From NCBI RefSeq assembly GCF_003311645.1, contig NZ_QEST01000105.1, forward strand, positions 1-64,000: a stretch of 64,000 nucleotides of DNA. The letters are read 5' to 3'. Positions 43,691 to 52,479 of this stretch are shown here, piece by piece (the first letter of the stretch is position 1; each line of letters begins with the position of its first letter). This DNA is from Streptomyces sp. PT12. GTDB lineage: Bacteria; Actinomycetota; Actinomycetes; Streptomycetales; Streptomycetaceae. Below the pieces are notes generated by a model, which saw nothing but the letters and a program-made list of their open reading frames with translations, made no database searches and was not told where the DNA came from. Position numbers and translations under genes: made by a program.

Positions 43691-44623
43691 ATGGCGAGGG
43701 TCAGGGCGAACGGCGTCGACCTCAACGTGCGGCGGCTGCCGCCGCGCGGCGGCGCGGCCGGGCCTGGGCCCGCGCCCGTCGTGGTGTTCCTGCACGGCGC
43801 GTTCATCGACAGCCTGGCCAGCTTCTACTTCACGCTCGCCCCCGCGTTCGCCGAGGCGGGCTATGACGTGGTGCTCTACGACCAGCGCGGGCACGGCCGT
43901 TCGGAGCGGCCGCCGACGGGCTACCGGGTCGGGGACTTCACGGCCGACCTGGACGCGCTGCTCGACGCGCTCGGCATCGAGCGGCCCGTCCACCTCGTGG
44001 GCAACTCCTTCGGCGGAACGGTGGCGTTGGACTTCGCGGCGCGCCACCCCGAGCGCGCCGCTTCGGCGCTGGTGATCGAGTCGGGGCCGCCGACCAGGGC
44101 GTGGGCGGAGATCATGCGGGCGGCGCTCGCGCAGGCGACATCGTCGGAGCTGTCGCCCGACCGGGCGCTCGTGTGGTTCGTCGAGCAGTACCGGACGATG
44201 TCGTCCACCCGCGAGATCGGCCGGTACGACGCGCACCTCGCGCGGCTCGGCGCGTCGGCGGGGCGGCTGATGGACGAGACGACGATAGTGCGCGACATAC
44301 CGGACAGCGAGGTGCTGAGCGACGAGCGGATCAGGTCGCTGCGCTGCCCGGTGTACCTGGTGAACGGCGGCGACGGGCTCGTCGCCGAACAGGCCGCGCA
44401 CGCACGGGCGTTGCTGCCCGATGTGCGGGTGGCCGAGGTGCCGGGGCAGAAGCACTCGGTGCTGGTCGAGGCGCCCGAGGAGGTGGGGCGCCTCGCGCTC
44501 GCCTGGGTCGACGCCCAGGCGTCGCGCGTGTCGGAAGCGTCGGGTGTGTCGGGTGTGTCGGGTGCGCCTGAGGTCTCGGGGGCTCCGTTGGAGCCCGGGC
44601 AACGGGTGGGGGTCGCGCCATGA
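43691..44623 (+). CDS. Alpha/beta-hydrolase, possible thioesterase or release enzyme
   Basis: This 310-residue alpha/beta-hydrolase has VVFLHGAFID (oxyanion region), the nucleophile elbow GNSFGGTVA with Ser106, an acid in the VYLVNGGDGLVAEQ strand-loop, and His in GQKHSVLVEAP. It starts 3 bp after the ACP gene and overlaps the glycosyltransferase by 4 bp, so it belongs to the same operon. A product-releasing thioesterase or an ester hydrolase editing role is inferred from context. The C-terminus bears a Ser/Gly/Val repeat (SEASGVSGVSGAPEVSGAP) that is likely flexible. Confidence 0.85.
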   Translation: MARVRANGVDLNVRRLPPRGGAAGPGPAPVVVFLHGAFIDSLASFYFTLAPAFAEAGYDVVLYDQRGHGRSERPPTGYRVGDFTADLDALLDALGIERPVHLVGNSFGGTVALDFAARHPERAASALVIESGPPTRAWAEIMRAALAQATSSELSPDRALVWFVEQYRTMSSTREIGRYDAHLARLGASAGRLMDETTIVRDIPDSEVLSDERIRSLRCPVYLVNGGDGLVAEQAAHARALLPDVRVAEVPGQKHSVLVEAPEEVGRLALAWVDAQASRVSEASGVSGVSGAPEVSGAPLEPGQRVGVAP

Positions 44624-45783
44624 GCCGTTTCCTGTTCACCGTGCCGCCGCTCGCCGGGCACATCAACCCCGCCGCCGCGGTGGCCGCGGAGCTCGGCGCG
44701 CGGGGGCACGGCGTCGCCTGGGCCGGGCGGCCCGCGCTGATCGACCGGCTGACCGGTGGCGCCTTTCCCGTGCACGCGTGCGCCGGTCCCGATGTGCCCG
44801 GTGAACGGCCGCCCGGCATAAGGGGGTTGGAGGCGCTGAAGTTCCTGTGGGAGGCGGGCTTCGGGCCGCTGGCCGAGGCGATGGCGCCGGATGTGGAGGC
44901 GGCGGTGCGCGCGTTCCGCCCCGATGTGGTCGTGGCGGACCAGCAGACGGTGGCGGGCGCGCTGGTGGCCGAACGCCTCGGGCTGCCGTACGCCACGTCG
45001 TGCACCACGACGGGCGAACTGCTCGGCGCCGCGGGGCTGCCCAAGGTCGAGGAGTGGATCCTGGAGCTGCTGAACGGGCTGCGCGCGCGGTTCGGCGACC
45101 CCGCGGCGCGCCACGATCCGCGGTTCTCGCCGTGGCTGACGCTGGTCTACTCGACGCCCGAGCTGGTCGGCGCGCACCCGGCGCGGGAGAGCCCGCTGAG
45201 CTTTGTGGGCCCGGCGTTCGGCGACCGGCCCGGGGCGGATGACTTCCCCTGGGAGTGGCTTGCGGAGGACGTTCCCGTGGTGCTGGTGAGCCTGGGGACG
45301 GTCAACGGCGGCGCGGGGGCGCGTTTTCTGGCCGAGTGCGTCGCGGCGGTGCGGGCCAGGGCGGGCGCGGTGCGTGCCGTGTTCGCCGACCCCGCTGGCG
45401 TGCTCGACGGCGAGGAGCCGGGCCCCGATGTGCTGGTCCTGCGGTCCGTGCCGCAGACCCAACTGCTCGGGCGGGTGCGGGCGGTGGTGTGCCACGCGGG
45501 GCACAACACCGTCACCGAGGCCCTGTGGCACGGGCTGCCGCTCGTGGTGGCGCCCATCCGCGACGACCAGCCGGTGGTCGCGGGCCAGGTCACCGAGGCG
45601 GGCGCCGGGGTGCGGCTGCGCTTCGGGCGCGTGGACAGGGAGCGGATCGGCGCGGCAATCGACGCGGCGCTCGGCGACCCGGGGCTCGCGGCCGGGGCGC
45701 GGCGGGTGGCCGCGTCGTTCCGCGCGGCGGGCGGGGCGGGGGCCGCCGCCGACAGCCTGGAGAAGCTGGCCGCGGGCGCCTGA
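44620..45783 (+). CDS. Family-1 (MGT-like) glycosyltransferase
   Basis: This 387-residue GT-B enzyme is similar to macrolide and terpenoid glycosyltransferases. The N-terminal acceptor domain begins FLFTVPPLAGHINPAAAVAAEL with the catalytic-type His in GHINP. The C-terminal donor site has VCHAGHNTVTEALWHGLPLVVAPIRDDQPVVAGQV, the nucleotide-sugar signature. It is the last gene of the PKS operon, overlapping the hydrolase by 4 bp. The operon product is therefore likely glycosylated. No sugar-biosynthesis genes adjoin, so a housekeeping UDP-sugar is the simplest donor. Confidence 0.9.
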   Translation: MSRFLFTVPPLAGHINPAAAVAAELGARGHGVAWAGRPALIDRLTGGAFPVHACAGPDVPGERPPGIRGLEALKFLWEAGFGPLAEAMAPDVEAAVRAFRPDVVVADQQTVAGALVAERLGLPYATSCTTTGELLGAAGLPKVEEWILELLNGLRARFGDPAARHDPRFSPWLTLVYSTPELVGAHPARESPLSFVGPAFGDRPGADDFPWEWLAEDVPVVLVSLGTVNGGAGARFLAECVAAVRARAGAVRAVFADPAGVLDGEEPGPDVLVLRSVPQTQLLGRVRAVVCHAGHNTVTEALWHGLPLVVAPIRDDQPVVAGQVTEAGAGVRLRFGRVDRERIGAAIDAALGDPGLAAGARRVAASFRAAGGAGAAADSLEKLAAGA

Positions 45784-45799
45784 ACGGGCCCGGCAGGGG

Positions 45800-46221
45800 C
45801 TACTCCGTGCGCAGCTCCTCCTCGATCAGGGCGAACATCGCGTCGTCCACGAGTGGCCGAGGACGGCGGCGGTGTGGCGGCTCACCAGGTCGAGGACGCG
45901 GCGGCGGCGCTGCTCGGGCGTGTGCCGCGCGCCCCACGCGACCGGGACGCCCCATGCCCACGCCTGCCCCACGCCGGTGAGGAAGCGCCGGGGGCCGCCG
46001 TCGTCGCGGCGGAGGCTGCCGGTCGCGGTGGCCTCGACGCCGATGGCGTCGGCGGTCTCGACGACGCTGGAGCACAGCACGGGGTGCGGGCCGACCCCGA
46101 TGAACGTGGTGTCTCCCCGCTCCACCAGGGCGCGCACGGCGTCCGCGAACCTGACGGTGCGACGCAGGTTGGCGACCCAGTAGGCGGCGTCGTCGAGAGG
46201 GACTGCCCGGCTACCGCCCCG
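45800..46221 (-). pseudogene. Relic of a modular type I PKS (AT end fused to ACP edge and C-terminus)
   Basis: Frame 46137 and its upstream extension read PLDDAAYWVANLRRTVRFAD, then AVRALVERGDTTFIGVGPHPVL. This is the C-terminal third of a PKS acyltransferase, followed by the post-AT linker (GGPRRFLTGVGQAWAWGVPVAW) and the first ACP helix (RRRRVLDLVSRHTAAVLGH). The ACP Ser is gone. A frame change near 45857 leads to VDDAMFALIEEELRTE and a stop, a typical PKS C-terminal docking end. Most of a module has thus been lost by deletion plus frameshift. It abuts the DUF5988-like gene on the same strand and converges on the glycosyltransferase. Confidence 0.75.
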
Positions 46222-46233
46222 GTCGGGGCACGG

Positions 46234-46449
46234 TCACTCGGCGACGTAGGTGCGGCGCGCCCACTCGAAGACGCGCAGCTCGCTTCCGTCGTGCAGGACC
46301 GTCTCGGGCGTGGGATGGAAGTGCTCGTAGGCGTTGCCGACCGGGATCTTGAGCGTCATCTCGGTGTCGCGGACATGCCTTAGGCGCTGTGGATCGGCCC
46401 TCTCGAGGGGCCCGCCGCGCAGAATCACATTCGGTTCGGGAAGGCTCAT
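46234..46449 (-). CDS. Small DUF5988-like protein
   Basis: This 71-residue soluble protein begins MSLPEPNVILRGGPLERAD and ends HDGSELRVFEWARRTYVAE, resembling the DUF5988 family of streptomycetes often found in or near NRPS/PKS clusters. Its function is unknown. GGAGTGAACCCAG precedes ATG 46449. It lies directly upstream of the PKS relic on the same strand, so it is probably a leftover of that lost cluster rather than part of the lipid-type operon. Confidence 0.7.
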   Translation of the reverse strand: MSLPEPNVILRGGPLERADPQRLRHVRDTEMTLKIPVGNAYEHFHPTPETVLHDGSELRVFEWARRTYVAE

Positions 46450-46993
46450 CTGGGTTCACTCCATCGGTGACGAGACAGGCGTCGGGTGCGGGCGAAAGAC
46501 CGTGCTCCGCGCGTGCCGTGTGGGTCTCCACGAGTCTTCTCACCAGGTCATGCAGGGGATTCTTCTGCGCGGCCGCCTTTCGGCGGACCCGGGACCACCC
46601 CTGGCCGACACCCCAGCCCGGGCGCGCCACCCGTCGGCCCATGACCCCGGGATACGCGCATGCGAACGTTAGCCTGCCGCCTGGGCCATGGCGTTCGCCG
46701 CCCGTGCGCGCCCCGGCGCGCCGCTTCTACAGTGGGCGGGTGACGAACGGCGCGCCCTCCCCGGTCTCGGTGAGCCCCACCCTGGGAGTCGTGCTGTGCC
46801 TCCCGCTGATCGCCGCCGCGACGGTTGCGGCGGTGTGGCGGCTCACCCCGGGGGCGGGCACGGGCCGCGCCGGGGAGGGCGGCGCGCCCTCGACGAGCTG
46901 GCCGCGTGGCGCGGCGAGGTGGAGGCCGCGCTCGAGGGTCAAGTCTCGGTCAGGAAAGTGCTGTTGAGGGGGCGTCAGGGGCACCGTTGCCCA
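46450..46993. other. Spacer between PKS relic and siderophore operon
   Basis: A weak GTG-started frame (46740-46967) encodes a possible single transmembrane helix (LGVVLCLPLIAAATVAAVWRL) but then becomes Arg/Ser-rich. A shifted frame there reads LDELAAWRGEVEAALEGQVS, so this may be a decayed small membrane protein gene. Nothing else was recognised. Confidence 0.35.
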
Positions 46994-47012
46994 TAAGGCA
47001 AGGCTAACCTAA
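46994..47012. promoter_or_regulatory. Iron box (DmdR1/IdeR-type operator)
   Basis: TAAGGCAAGGCTAACCTAA matches the actinobacterial iron box TTAGGTTAGGCTAACCTAA at 16 of 19 positions. It lies 65 bp before the first NIS synthetase gene. Iron repression of the siderophore operon is strongly implied. Confidence 0.88.
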
Positions 47013-47076
47013 TCTTGGGCGGGTCTCGGGCGCGGAGCCCGTTCGCCCCTGCCCCACCCTCCCCCGGAGCCGCTCG

Positions 47077-48954
47077 ATGCCCCAGCGCCACCCCACCGCC
47101 GACGACCTGACGGCCGATGAGCTGACGGCGTCGGGCCACCCCGTCCCCGAGCTGCCCGAGGTCACCCCCGCGGCCTGGCGGGAGTCGGGCCGTCGGCTGC
47201 TCGCCAAGGCCCTGGGCGAGTGGTGCTTCGAGGACATGCTCAAGGCGGTCGAGACGGAGCCCGGCCGCTACCGGGTCGACCTCGACAGCGGCACGACCTA
47301 TGTATTCTCCGCCGCGCCCGGCGCGTTCGGCTGGCTGCGCGTCGACCCGGACTCCATCACCCGCACCGCCACGGGCATGCTGGGGAACTCCATCGCCGAG
47401 CCCGCCTGGGACGCGCAGCGCTTCCTGCTGGACGCCGCCTCCACGCTGGGCACCGACGCGTCCACCATCGCCACCTACTTCACCGAGCTGGCCGCCACCC
47501 AGGCCGTCGACGCCGCGCGCGCCACCCGGGGAGGGGAGCGCGCGAGCGAGCTACTGGCCCTGGGACACGCCGAGTTGGAGTGCCGCATGACCGGGCACAA
47601 CCTTCTGGTGGCGAACAAGGGGCGCATCGGCTTCTCCGCCTCCCATGTCCGCGCCTACGCCCCCGAGTCGGCGCAGCCCGTCCATCTGCGCTGGCTGGCC
47701 GTCCACCGGGGCCTCGCGGAGTTCCGCGCCACCCCGGAGCTGTCCGAACGCGACGTGCTCTCCCGGGAGTTGGACGAGGAGACCCGCGCACGGTTCACCG
47801 CCGTGCTCGAACGCGCGGGGCTCGCGCCCGAGAGCTTCGTGTGGATGCCCGCGCACCCCTGGCAGTGGGACCACGCCATCCAGATCCTGCACGCCGCGGA
47901 CATCGCCCAGCGCCGCATCGTGCCGCTCGGCGAGAGCCCCGACGCCTATCTGCCAGGGCAGTCCATCCGCACCATGGCCAACGTCAGCAACCCCAGGCGC
48001 TATGACGTCAAGCTGCCGCTGAAGATCCTCAACACCCTGGTGTGGCGCGGGATTCCGCCGCACTGCACGTCGGGGGCGCCCGCCGTCACCCAGTGGCTGC
48101 GCGGCCTCCTCGACCGCGACAGGCTGCTCGCGGATGAGACAAGGACGGTCTTCCTCGGCGAGGTCGCCTCGGTCACGGTGCGCCACCCCTACCTGGACGC
48201 GTTCCCCGATGTGCCCTACCAGCACCTGGAGACGCTGGGCTGCATATGGCGCGAGTCGGTCTCCTCGCGCGCCGAACCCACCGAGCGGGTGCGGACGTTC
48301 GCCTCGCTGCTGCACGTGGACAGCGCGGGCGACGCGTTCGTCGCCGCGCTGGTGCGCGCCTCGGGGCTGCCGCCCGAGCAGTGGCTGAGGCACCTCTTCG
48401 GCACGCTGCTCGACCCGCTGCTCCATGTGCTCTACCGCTACGGGGTGACCTTCAACCCCCATGGCCAGAACACCCTGTTGGGCTACGACGAACGCGACGT
48501 CCCACGCCGCCTGTTCCTCAAGGACTTCGTCGACGACGTCTGCGTGTCCTTCGACGACGTGCCCGAGCGCGGCCCCGAGCCCGACAGCCACGGCCACATC
48601 CTGCCGCGCAAGCACCCCTCGATCATCCGCCAGCATGTGATGGATCAGGTCTTCGTGGGCCACTTCCGCTATCTGGCCCCGCTGTGCGCCGACCAACTCG
48701 GCGTTCCCGAGGAGACGTTCTGGGCCATGGCCCGCGAGACCATCCTCGCCTTCCAGGCCCGCTTCCCCGAGCTGGCCGAGCGCTTCGCCGCATACGACCT
48801 GCTCATCCCGCACATCCCCCGCTACGGCCTCAACCGCGACCGGCTCGTCGTCACCCGCTACACCGACCGGGCGCTGCGCCACGCGCTGCACCCCAACGGC
48901 ACCCACCCCAACCCGCTCGCCGCCGCTCGGCCCCGCCAGGAGAGTGCCCGATGA
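47077..48954 (+). CDS. IucA/IucC-family NIS siderophore synthetase
   Basis: This 625-residue NRPS-independent siderophore synthetase condenses a carboxylate with an amine or hydroxylamine via an acyl-adenylate. Family landmarks are the first-half ECRMTGHNLLVANKGRIGFS (substrate/ATP region), MPAHPWQWDHAI, KLPLKILNTLVWRGIPP (family KLx4xxTN-like position), and YGVTFNPHGQNTLLG in the catalytic lobe, with KDFVDD after it. It resembles the DesD/type C members in size. It starts 65 bp after an iron box and overlaps the second synthetase by 4 bp. Confidence 0.92.
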   Translation: MPQRHPTADDLTADELTASGHPVPELPEVTPAAWRESGRRLLAKALGEWCFEDMLKAVETEPGRYRVDLDSGTTYVFSAAPGAFGWLRVDPDSITRTATGMLGNSIAEPAWDAQRFLLDAASTLGTDASTIATYFTELAATQAVDAARATRGGERASELLALGHAELECRMTGHNLLVANKGRIGFSASHVRAYAPESAQPVHLRWLAVHRGLAEFRATPELSERDVLSRELDEETRARFTAVLERAGLAPESFVWMPAHPWQWDHAIQILHAADIAQRRIVPLGESPDAYLPGQSIRTMANVSNPRRYDVKLPLKILNTLVWRGIPPHCTSGAPAVTQWLRGLLDRDRLLADETRTVFLGEVASVTVRHPYLDAFPDVPYQHLETLGCIWRESVSSRAEPTERVRTFASLLHVDSAGDAFVAALVRASGLPPEQWLRHLFGTLLDPLLHVLYRYGVTFNPHGQNTLLGYDERDVPRRLFLKDFVDDVCVSFDDVPERGPEPDSHGHILPRKHPSIIRQHVMDQVFVGHFRYLAPLCADQLGVPEETFWAMARETILAFQARFPELAERFAAYDLLIPHIPRYGLNRDRLVVTRYTDRALRHALHPNGTHPNPLAAARPRQESAR

Positions 48955-50735
48955 GCCCATCCCCCACGACCGCGGCGCGGCCCACCGACCTGCTCGACTC
49001 GGCCGATCCGCGCGCCGCGGCCGAACACGCCCACCTCGAGGCCGTGTTGCGCTGCTGGCTCCAGGAGAACGCGCCCACGCGCACCTCGGGCCCCGTCCAC
49101 ATCGCGCTGCCCACATCGGGCCTGACCCTGGTCGCCGAGCTGACGCACTGGTCGGCGACCGGCTGGCACCGCTTCGGCCCCATCACCCTGCGCGGCCCCG
49201 GCGGGCCGCTCGGCGCCCACGCCGACCCCGTCACCGCGGTGGCGCTGCTGGCCGCCGAGGCCACGGTCGAGGGCGGGCGGCGCGCGGGCGGCGTTCCCCC
49301 CGGGGAGGCGGCCGACCTGGTCGAGCGCACCGCCGAGTCCGTCCGCCGCGTCACCGCCTTCGTCGCCGCGCGCCGCGCCGCCCCCGCACCCCCGCCCGGG
49401 GTCGACGGCTTCCTCGACGCCGAACAGGCTTTGCTGCTTGGCCACTTGCTCCATCCCGCGCCCAAGAGCAGGGATGGCATCTCGGAGCGCGACGCGGCGC
49501 GCTACTCTCCCGAGCTGCGGGGCTCGTTCCGGCTGCACTGGTTCGCCGCCGACCCCTCGGTCGTCTCGCACGACGCCGTGGCGGGCGCGCCCTCGCTCGC
49601 CGGGCGCGACACCGTTCGCCTCATGGCCGACCTGGCCGAACACCCCGCCCCCGACGGGCGGTTGCTGATCCCCGCCCACCCGTGGCAGGCCCACGACCTG
49701 CCGCAGCGGCCGAGGATCGCCGCCCTCGTCGCGTCGGGCGCGCTTCAGCCGCTGGGCGAGCTCGGCCCCCACTGGTGGCCGACGTCCAGCCTGCGCACCG
49801 TCTACCGGCCCGGCGCGCCCGTGATGCTCAAGCTCTCCCTCGGCCTGCGGCTGACCAACTCCCGCAGGGAGTCCACGCGTACGGAGCTGATCAGGGGACT
49901 CGAGATCAACCGCCTGCTGGACGCGGGCTATGGCGCAGCGACGTTCGCGGCGCACCCCGGCTTCGCCATCACCCGCGACCCCGCCTGGATCGCGGTAGAC
50001 GAGCCTGGCCGCCCCGGGGGTCCCGAGGTCACGGGCCTCGATGTCGCGGTGCGCGAGGTGCCGCCCGGCGTGGGCCAACTGCGGTGCCTGGCGGGCCTGG
50101 TGGCCCCGCGCCCCGGGCTCGGGCGCAGCGCGCTCGGCGCCGCGGTGTCCGCGCAGGGCACCGGCGCGGCCGAGCGCTGGGTGGCCGACTACACCGACCG
50201 CGTCCTCGTGCCCATGCTGCACCTCTACGCCGCCACCGGCATCGGTCTTGAGGGCCACCAGCAGAACACTCTGGTCCGCCTGGACGCCGATGGCCGCGTG
50301 ACGGGGGGCGCGTTCCGCGACAACCAGGGCTACTACCTGGCGCGTTCCCACCTCCCCCGGCTGCTGGCCGCGTCCGGCGCCGACTCCTCGACGCTCGCCG
50401 TCGTGGACGACGCGCTCGCCGACGACCGCCTGTCCTACTACCTGTTGCGCAATCAGGCACTCGCGCCGGTGGGTTGCCTGGCCGCGGAGGGCCTGGCCCG
50501 CGAGGGCGACCTGATCGACGCGCTGCGCGCGCGGCTCGCCGCCGCGCTGCCCGCCCTCGCCGACGCGGGCCCTGGCGGCGACCGGCTGGCGCGGCGCTGG
50601 CTCTCGGCGCCGACGCTGCCGTGCAAGAGCAACCTGTTCACGCGCCTCCACGGCATCGACGAGGTGCTGGCCCCGCTCGACGCCCAGTCCGTCTACTTCG
50701 ACGCCCCCAATCCCCTGACGGCGGAGGCCAGGTGA
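48951..50735 (+). CDS. Second IucA/IucC-family NIS siderophore synthetase
   Basis: This 594-residue paralogue has a divergent N-terminus. Landmarks are HPAPKSRDGIS (ATP-binding entry, canonical HPxxKxRxG), LIPAHPWQAHDL, MLKLSLGLRLTNSRRESTRTEL (the KLSLxxxxTN motif) and LEGHQQNTLVRL with RDNQGYYL. The short Arg-Arg-Glu-rich helix after TN is typical of type A-like members that act first on citrate or a dicarboxylate. ATG 48951 overlaps the upstream stop. Two synthetases imply stepwise assembly of an unsymmetrical or two-armed product. Confidence 0.92.
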   Translation: MSPSPTTAARPTDLLDSADPRAAAEHAHLEAVLRCWLQENAPTRTSGPVHIALPTSGLTLVAELTHWSATGWHRFGPITLRGPGGPLGAHADPVTAVALLAAEATVEGGRRAGGVPPGEAADLVERTAESVRRVTAFVAARRAAPAPPPGVDGFLDAEQALLLGHLLHPAPKSRDGISERDAARYSPELRGSFRLHWFAADPSVVSHDAVAGAPSLAGRDTVRLMADLAEHPAPDGRLLIPAHPWQAHDLPQRPRIAALVASGALQPLGELGPHWWPTSSLRTVYRPGAPVMLKLSLGLRLTNSRRESTRTELIRGLEINRLLDAGYGAATFAAHPGFAITRDPAWIAVDEPGRPGGPEVTGLDVAVREVPPGVGQLRCLAGLVAPRPGLGRSALGAAVSAQGTGAAERWVADYTDRVLVPMLHLYAATGIGLEGHQQNTLVRLDADGRVTGGAFRDNQGYYLARSHLPRLLAASGADSSTLAVVDDALADDRLSYYLLRNQALAPVGCLAAEGLAREGDLIDALRARLAAALPALADAGPGGDRLARRWLSAPTLPCKSNLFTRLHGIDEVLAPLDAQSVYFDAPNPLTAEAR

Positions 50736-51331
50736 CCGCACCGCGGACGGACGCCGCGTGCGAGAACGACGAGATCCCCGGGCCGCCACTGCCCCGCCTC
50801 GGCCACCCGTGGTCGGCCAGGGTGGCCGCGGCCCGCGGGACGGACCTGGACCTGGTGCACCGCTGGATGGCGCGCCCGCACGTGGCGGCGTTCTGGAACC
50901 AGGCGTGGACCCGCGCCGCGTGGGCGGACGAGCTGGCCGCCCAACGCGCCGGATCCCACTCGCTGCCCTGCCTGATCGACCGCGGGGGAACGCCGCTCGC
51001 CTATGTCGAGATCTACCGGGTGGCCCGCGACCGCCTGGCCGCGCACTACCCGTGTCACCCCCACGACCTGGGCGTGCACATCGCGATCGGCGACCGCGAC
51101 CGCCTCGGCCGCGGCCTGGGCCGCGCGCTCCTGGCCGCGCTGGCCCGCGGCCTCTTCGAGGCCGACCCCGACTGCGCCAGGGTGGTGGCTGAGCCGGACG
51201 AGCGCAACATCCCCTCCACCCGGGCCTTCACCGCCGCGGGCTACCGCCCGAGCGGCACGATCCGCTTCCCGGAGAAGACGGCCCGCCTGCTGATCCACCC
51301 CCGCGACACGGGTCACACGCCGGAACGCTGA
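50732..51331 (+). CDS. GNAT acyltransferase of siderophore biosynthesis (IucB/RhbD-like)
   Basis: This 199-residue acyltransferase has the PLPRLGHPWSARVAAARGTDLDLVHRWMARPHVAAFWNQ arrangement and a GNAT core, with LGVHIAIGDRDRLGRGLGRALLAALA (acyl-CoA pyrophosphate loop RxxGxG/A) and VAEPDERNIPSTRAFTAAGY. Siderophore members acylate N-hydroxylated diamines to give hydroxamates. The GTG start overlaps the synthetase stop (GTGA). No lysine/ornithine hydroxylase, decarboxylase or exporter is adjacent, so those steps must be supplied elsewhere. Confidence 0.88.
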   Translation: MTAPRTDAACENDEIPGPPLPRLGHPWSARVAAARGTDLDLVHRWMARPHVAAFWNQAWTRAAWADELAAQRAGSHSLPCLIDRGGTPLAYVEIYRVARDRLAAHYPCHPHDLGVHIAIGDRDRLGRGLGRALLAALARGLFEADPDCARVVAEPDERNIPSTRAFTAAGYRPSGTIRFPEKTARLLIHPRDTGHTPER

Positions 51332-51393
51332 GGCCATGGCAGGCTTGGCAGGGCTTGGCACGGGCCTCCACCGCCGCCCTCACGGGCCCGGCG

Positions 51394-52479
51394 TCAGACG
51401 CCGTACGGCGGGCGCGGGTCCTCGGAGCGGGGGGCGTTCTCGCCCTCTTCGCTCGGCCCGGGGCCCGGTGACTCGTCGGGGAAGGTGAAGAGGTGGGAGA
51501 GGTCGTCGCCCTCCTCCTTCCGCCCCGTGGCCCGCAGATCGTCGGCGAGCCGGTCGGCGATGAGCCGCATGTCGGGGTCGTCCCGTGCGAGGCCGAGCCA
51601 TCGCATCAGGGCCTCGGCCGCCACCTCGGCCGCCCGCCCCGGCGGCTCCTCCGGCAACGGCCCGCGCTCGACCGCCTGTTCCTCGGGCATCCGGTCCAGC
51701 AGCTCGCGGAACGGCGGGGCGACCTCGCTGTTGTTCGCCGCGGCCGAGAGCTGGGCCAGCAGGCCGATGCGCTCGACCGTCTGCTCCACCTGCTCGCCGT
51801 TTCTGGCCAGCCACCACACGACCGTGCTGCCCGGGTCCTTGAGCACGTCGTCCGTCAGATACGCCCGCTTGTTGCGCTCGTAGTTGCGCTCGTGCTCCCA
51901 GACCTCCTCGTCCTTGCGCACATTCGACAGCTTGGTCAGGCGCTCATGGTCCGTCTCCGTGAGGCTCAGGGTGACGCTCTTCGCCATCGCGAGCACACGG
52001 CCCGACGTGTCGAGCTCCATCACGCCAAGCACACCGTTGAGTTGATGCTGGGCCATCGTGCTGTTCGCGGGGTGCTGGCGTGCCGCGAACGCCCGGGCCC
52101 GCAGCAGGACCGCCTGCACGGCGAGGCCGCAGGGGTCGAAGTAGGCCGGAACCTCCGCTTCCTGGGGGATCCACCGCACGGTGGCTGAGAAGAGGAAGTG
52201 GTAGTCGGGAGCGGCGCTCGGCAGGACGACGTTGGTCACCCGGTGCTCCTGGCGCGGCGGAGGGGCGATCGGCAGATCGGGCTCCAGCGTGCTCTCGGGC
52301 GGGATGTACCCGTATGGCTGGTCATCGCCCCTGAACGCGATGAACCCGCCGACCGCGAGCACGCCGCCCAGCGCGGGCCACAGCCACGACGGCCAGCCGG
52401 TGCTCAGCCCGGCGATTCCGAGGACGAGGCCGCAGATGATGGTGAGGAACACCGTCAGGACGCGGCGTTCGGAGCTCAT
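51394..52479 (-). CDS. Membrane-anchored protein of the TIR operon, unknown family
   Basis: This 361-residue protein has two N-terminal transmembrane segments (about 7-27 and 30-49) forming a hairpin, then a soluble part. That part has a beta-rich stretch (VTNVVLPSAAPDYHFLFSATVRWIP), a long charged helical stretch (RKDEEVWEHERNYERNKRAYLTDDVLKDP), WWLARNGEQVEQTVERIGLLAQL and an acidic Pro-rich tail. A hairpin followed by a beta-domain and charged helices recalls SPFH/stomatin-like proteins, but I cannot assign it. It overlaps the NTPase by 4 bp, so it is co-made with the TIR and NTPase proteins. It may tether the complex to the membrane or be the damaged-membrane effector. Confidence 0.7.
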   Translation of the reverse strand: MSSERRVLTVFLTIICGLVLGIAGLSTGWPSWLWPALGGVLAVGGFIAFRGDDQPYGYIPPESTLEPDLPIAPPPRQEHRVTNVVLPSAAPDYHFLFSATVRWIPQEAEVPAYFDPCGLAVQAVLLRARAFAARQHPANSTMAQHQLNGVLGVMELDTSGRVLAMAKSVTLSLTETDHERLTKLSNVRKDEEVWEHERNYERNKRAYLTDDVLKDPGSTVVWWLARNGEQVEQTVERIGLLAQLSAAANNSEVAPPFRELLDRMPEEQAVERGPLPEEPPGRAAEVAAEALMRWLGLARDDPDMRLIADRLADDLRATGRKEEGDDLSHLFTFPDESPGPGPSEEGENAPRSEDPRPPYGV

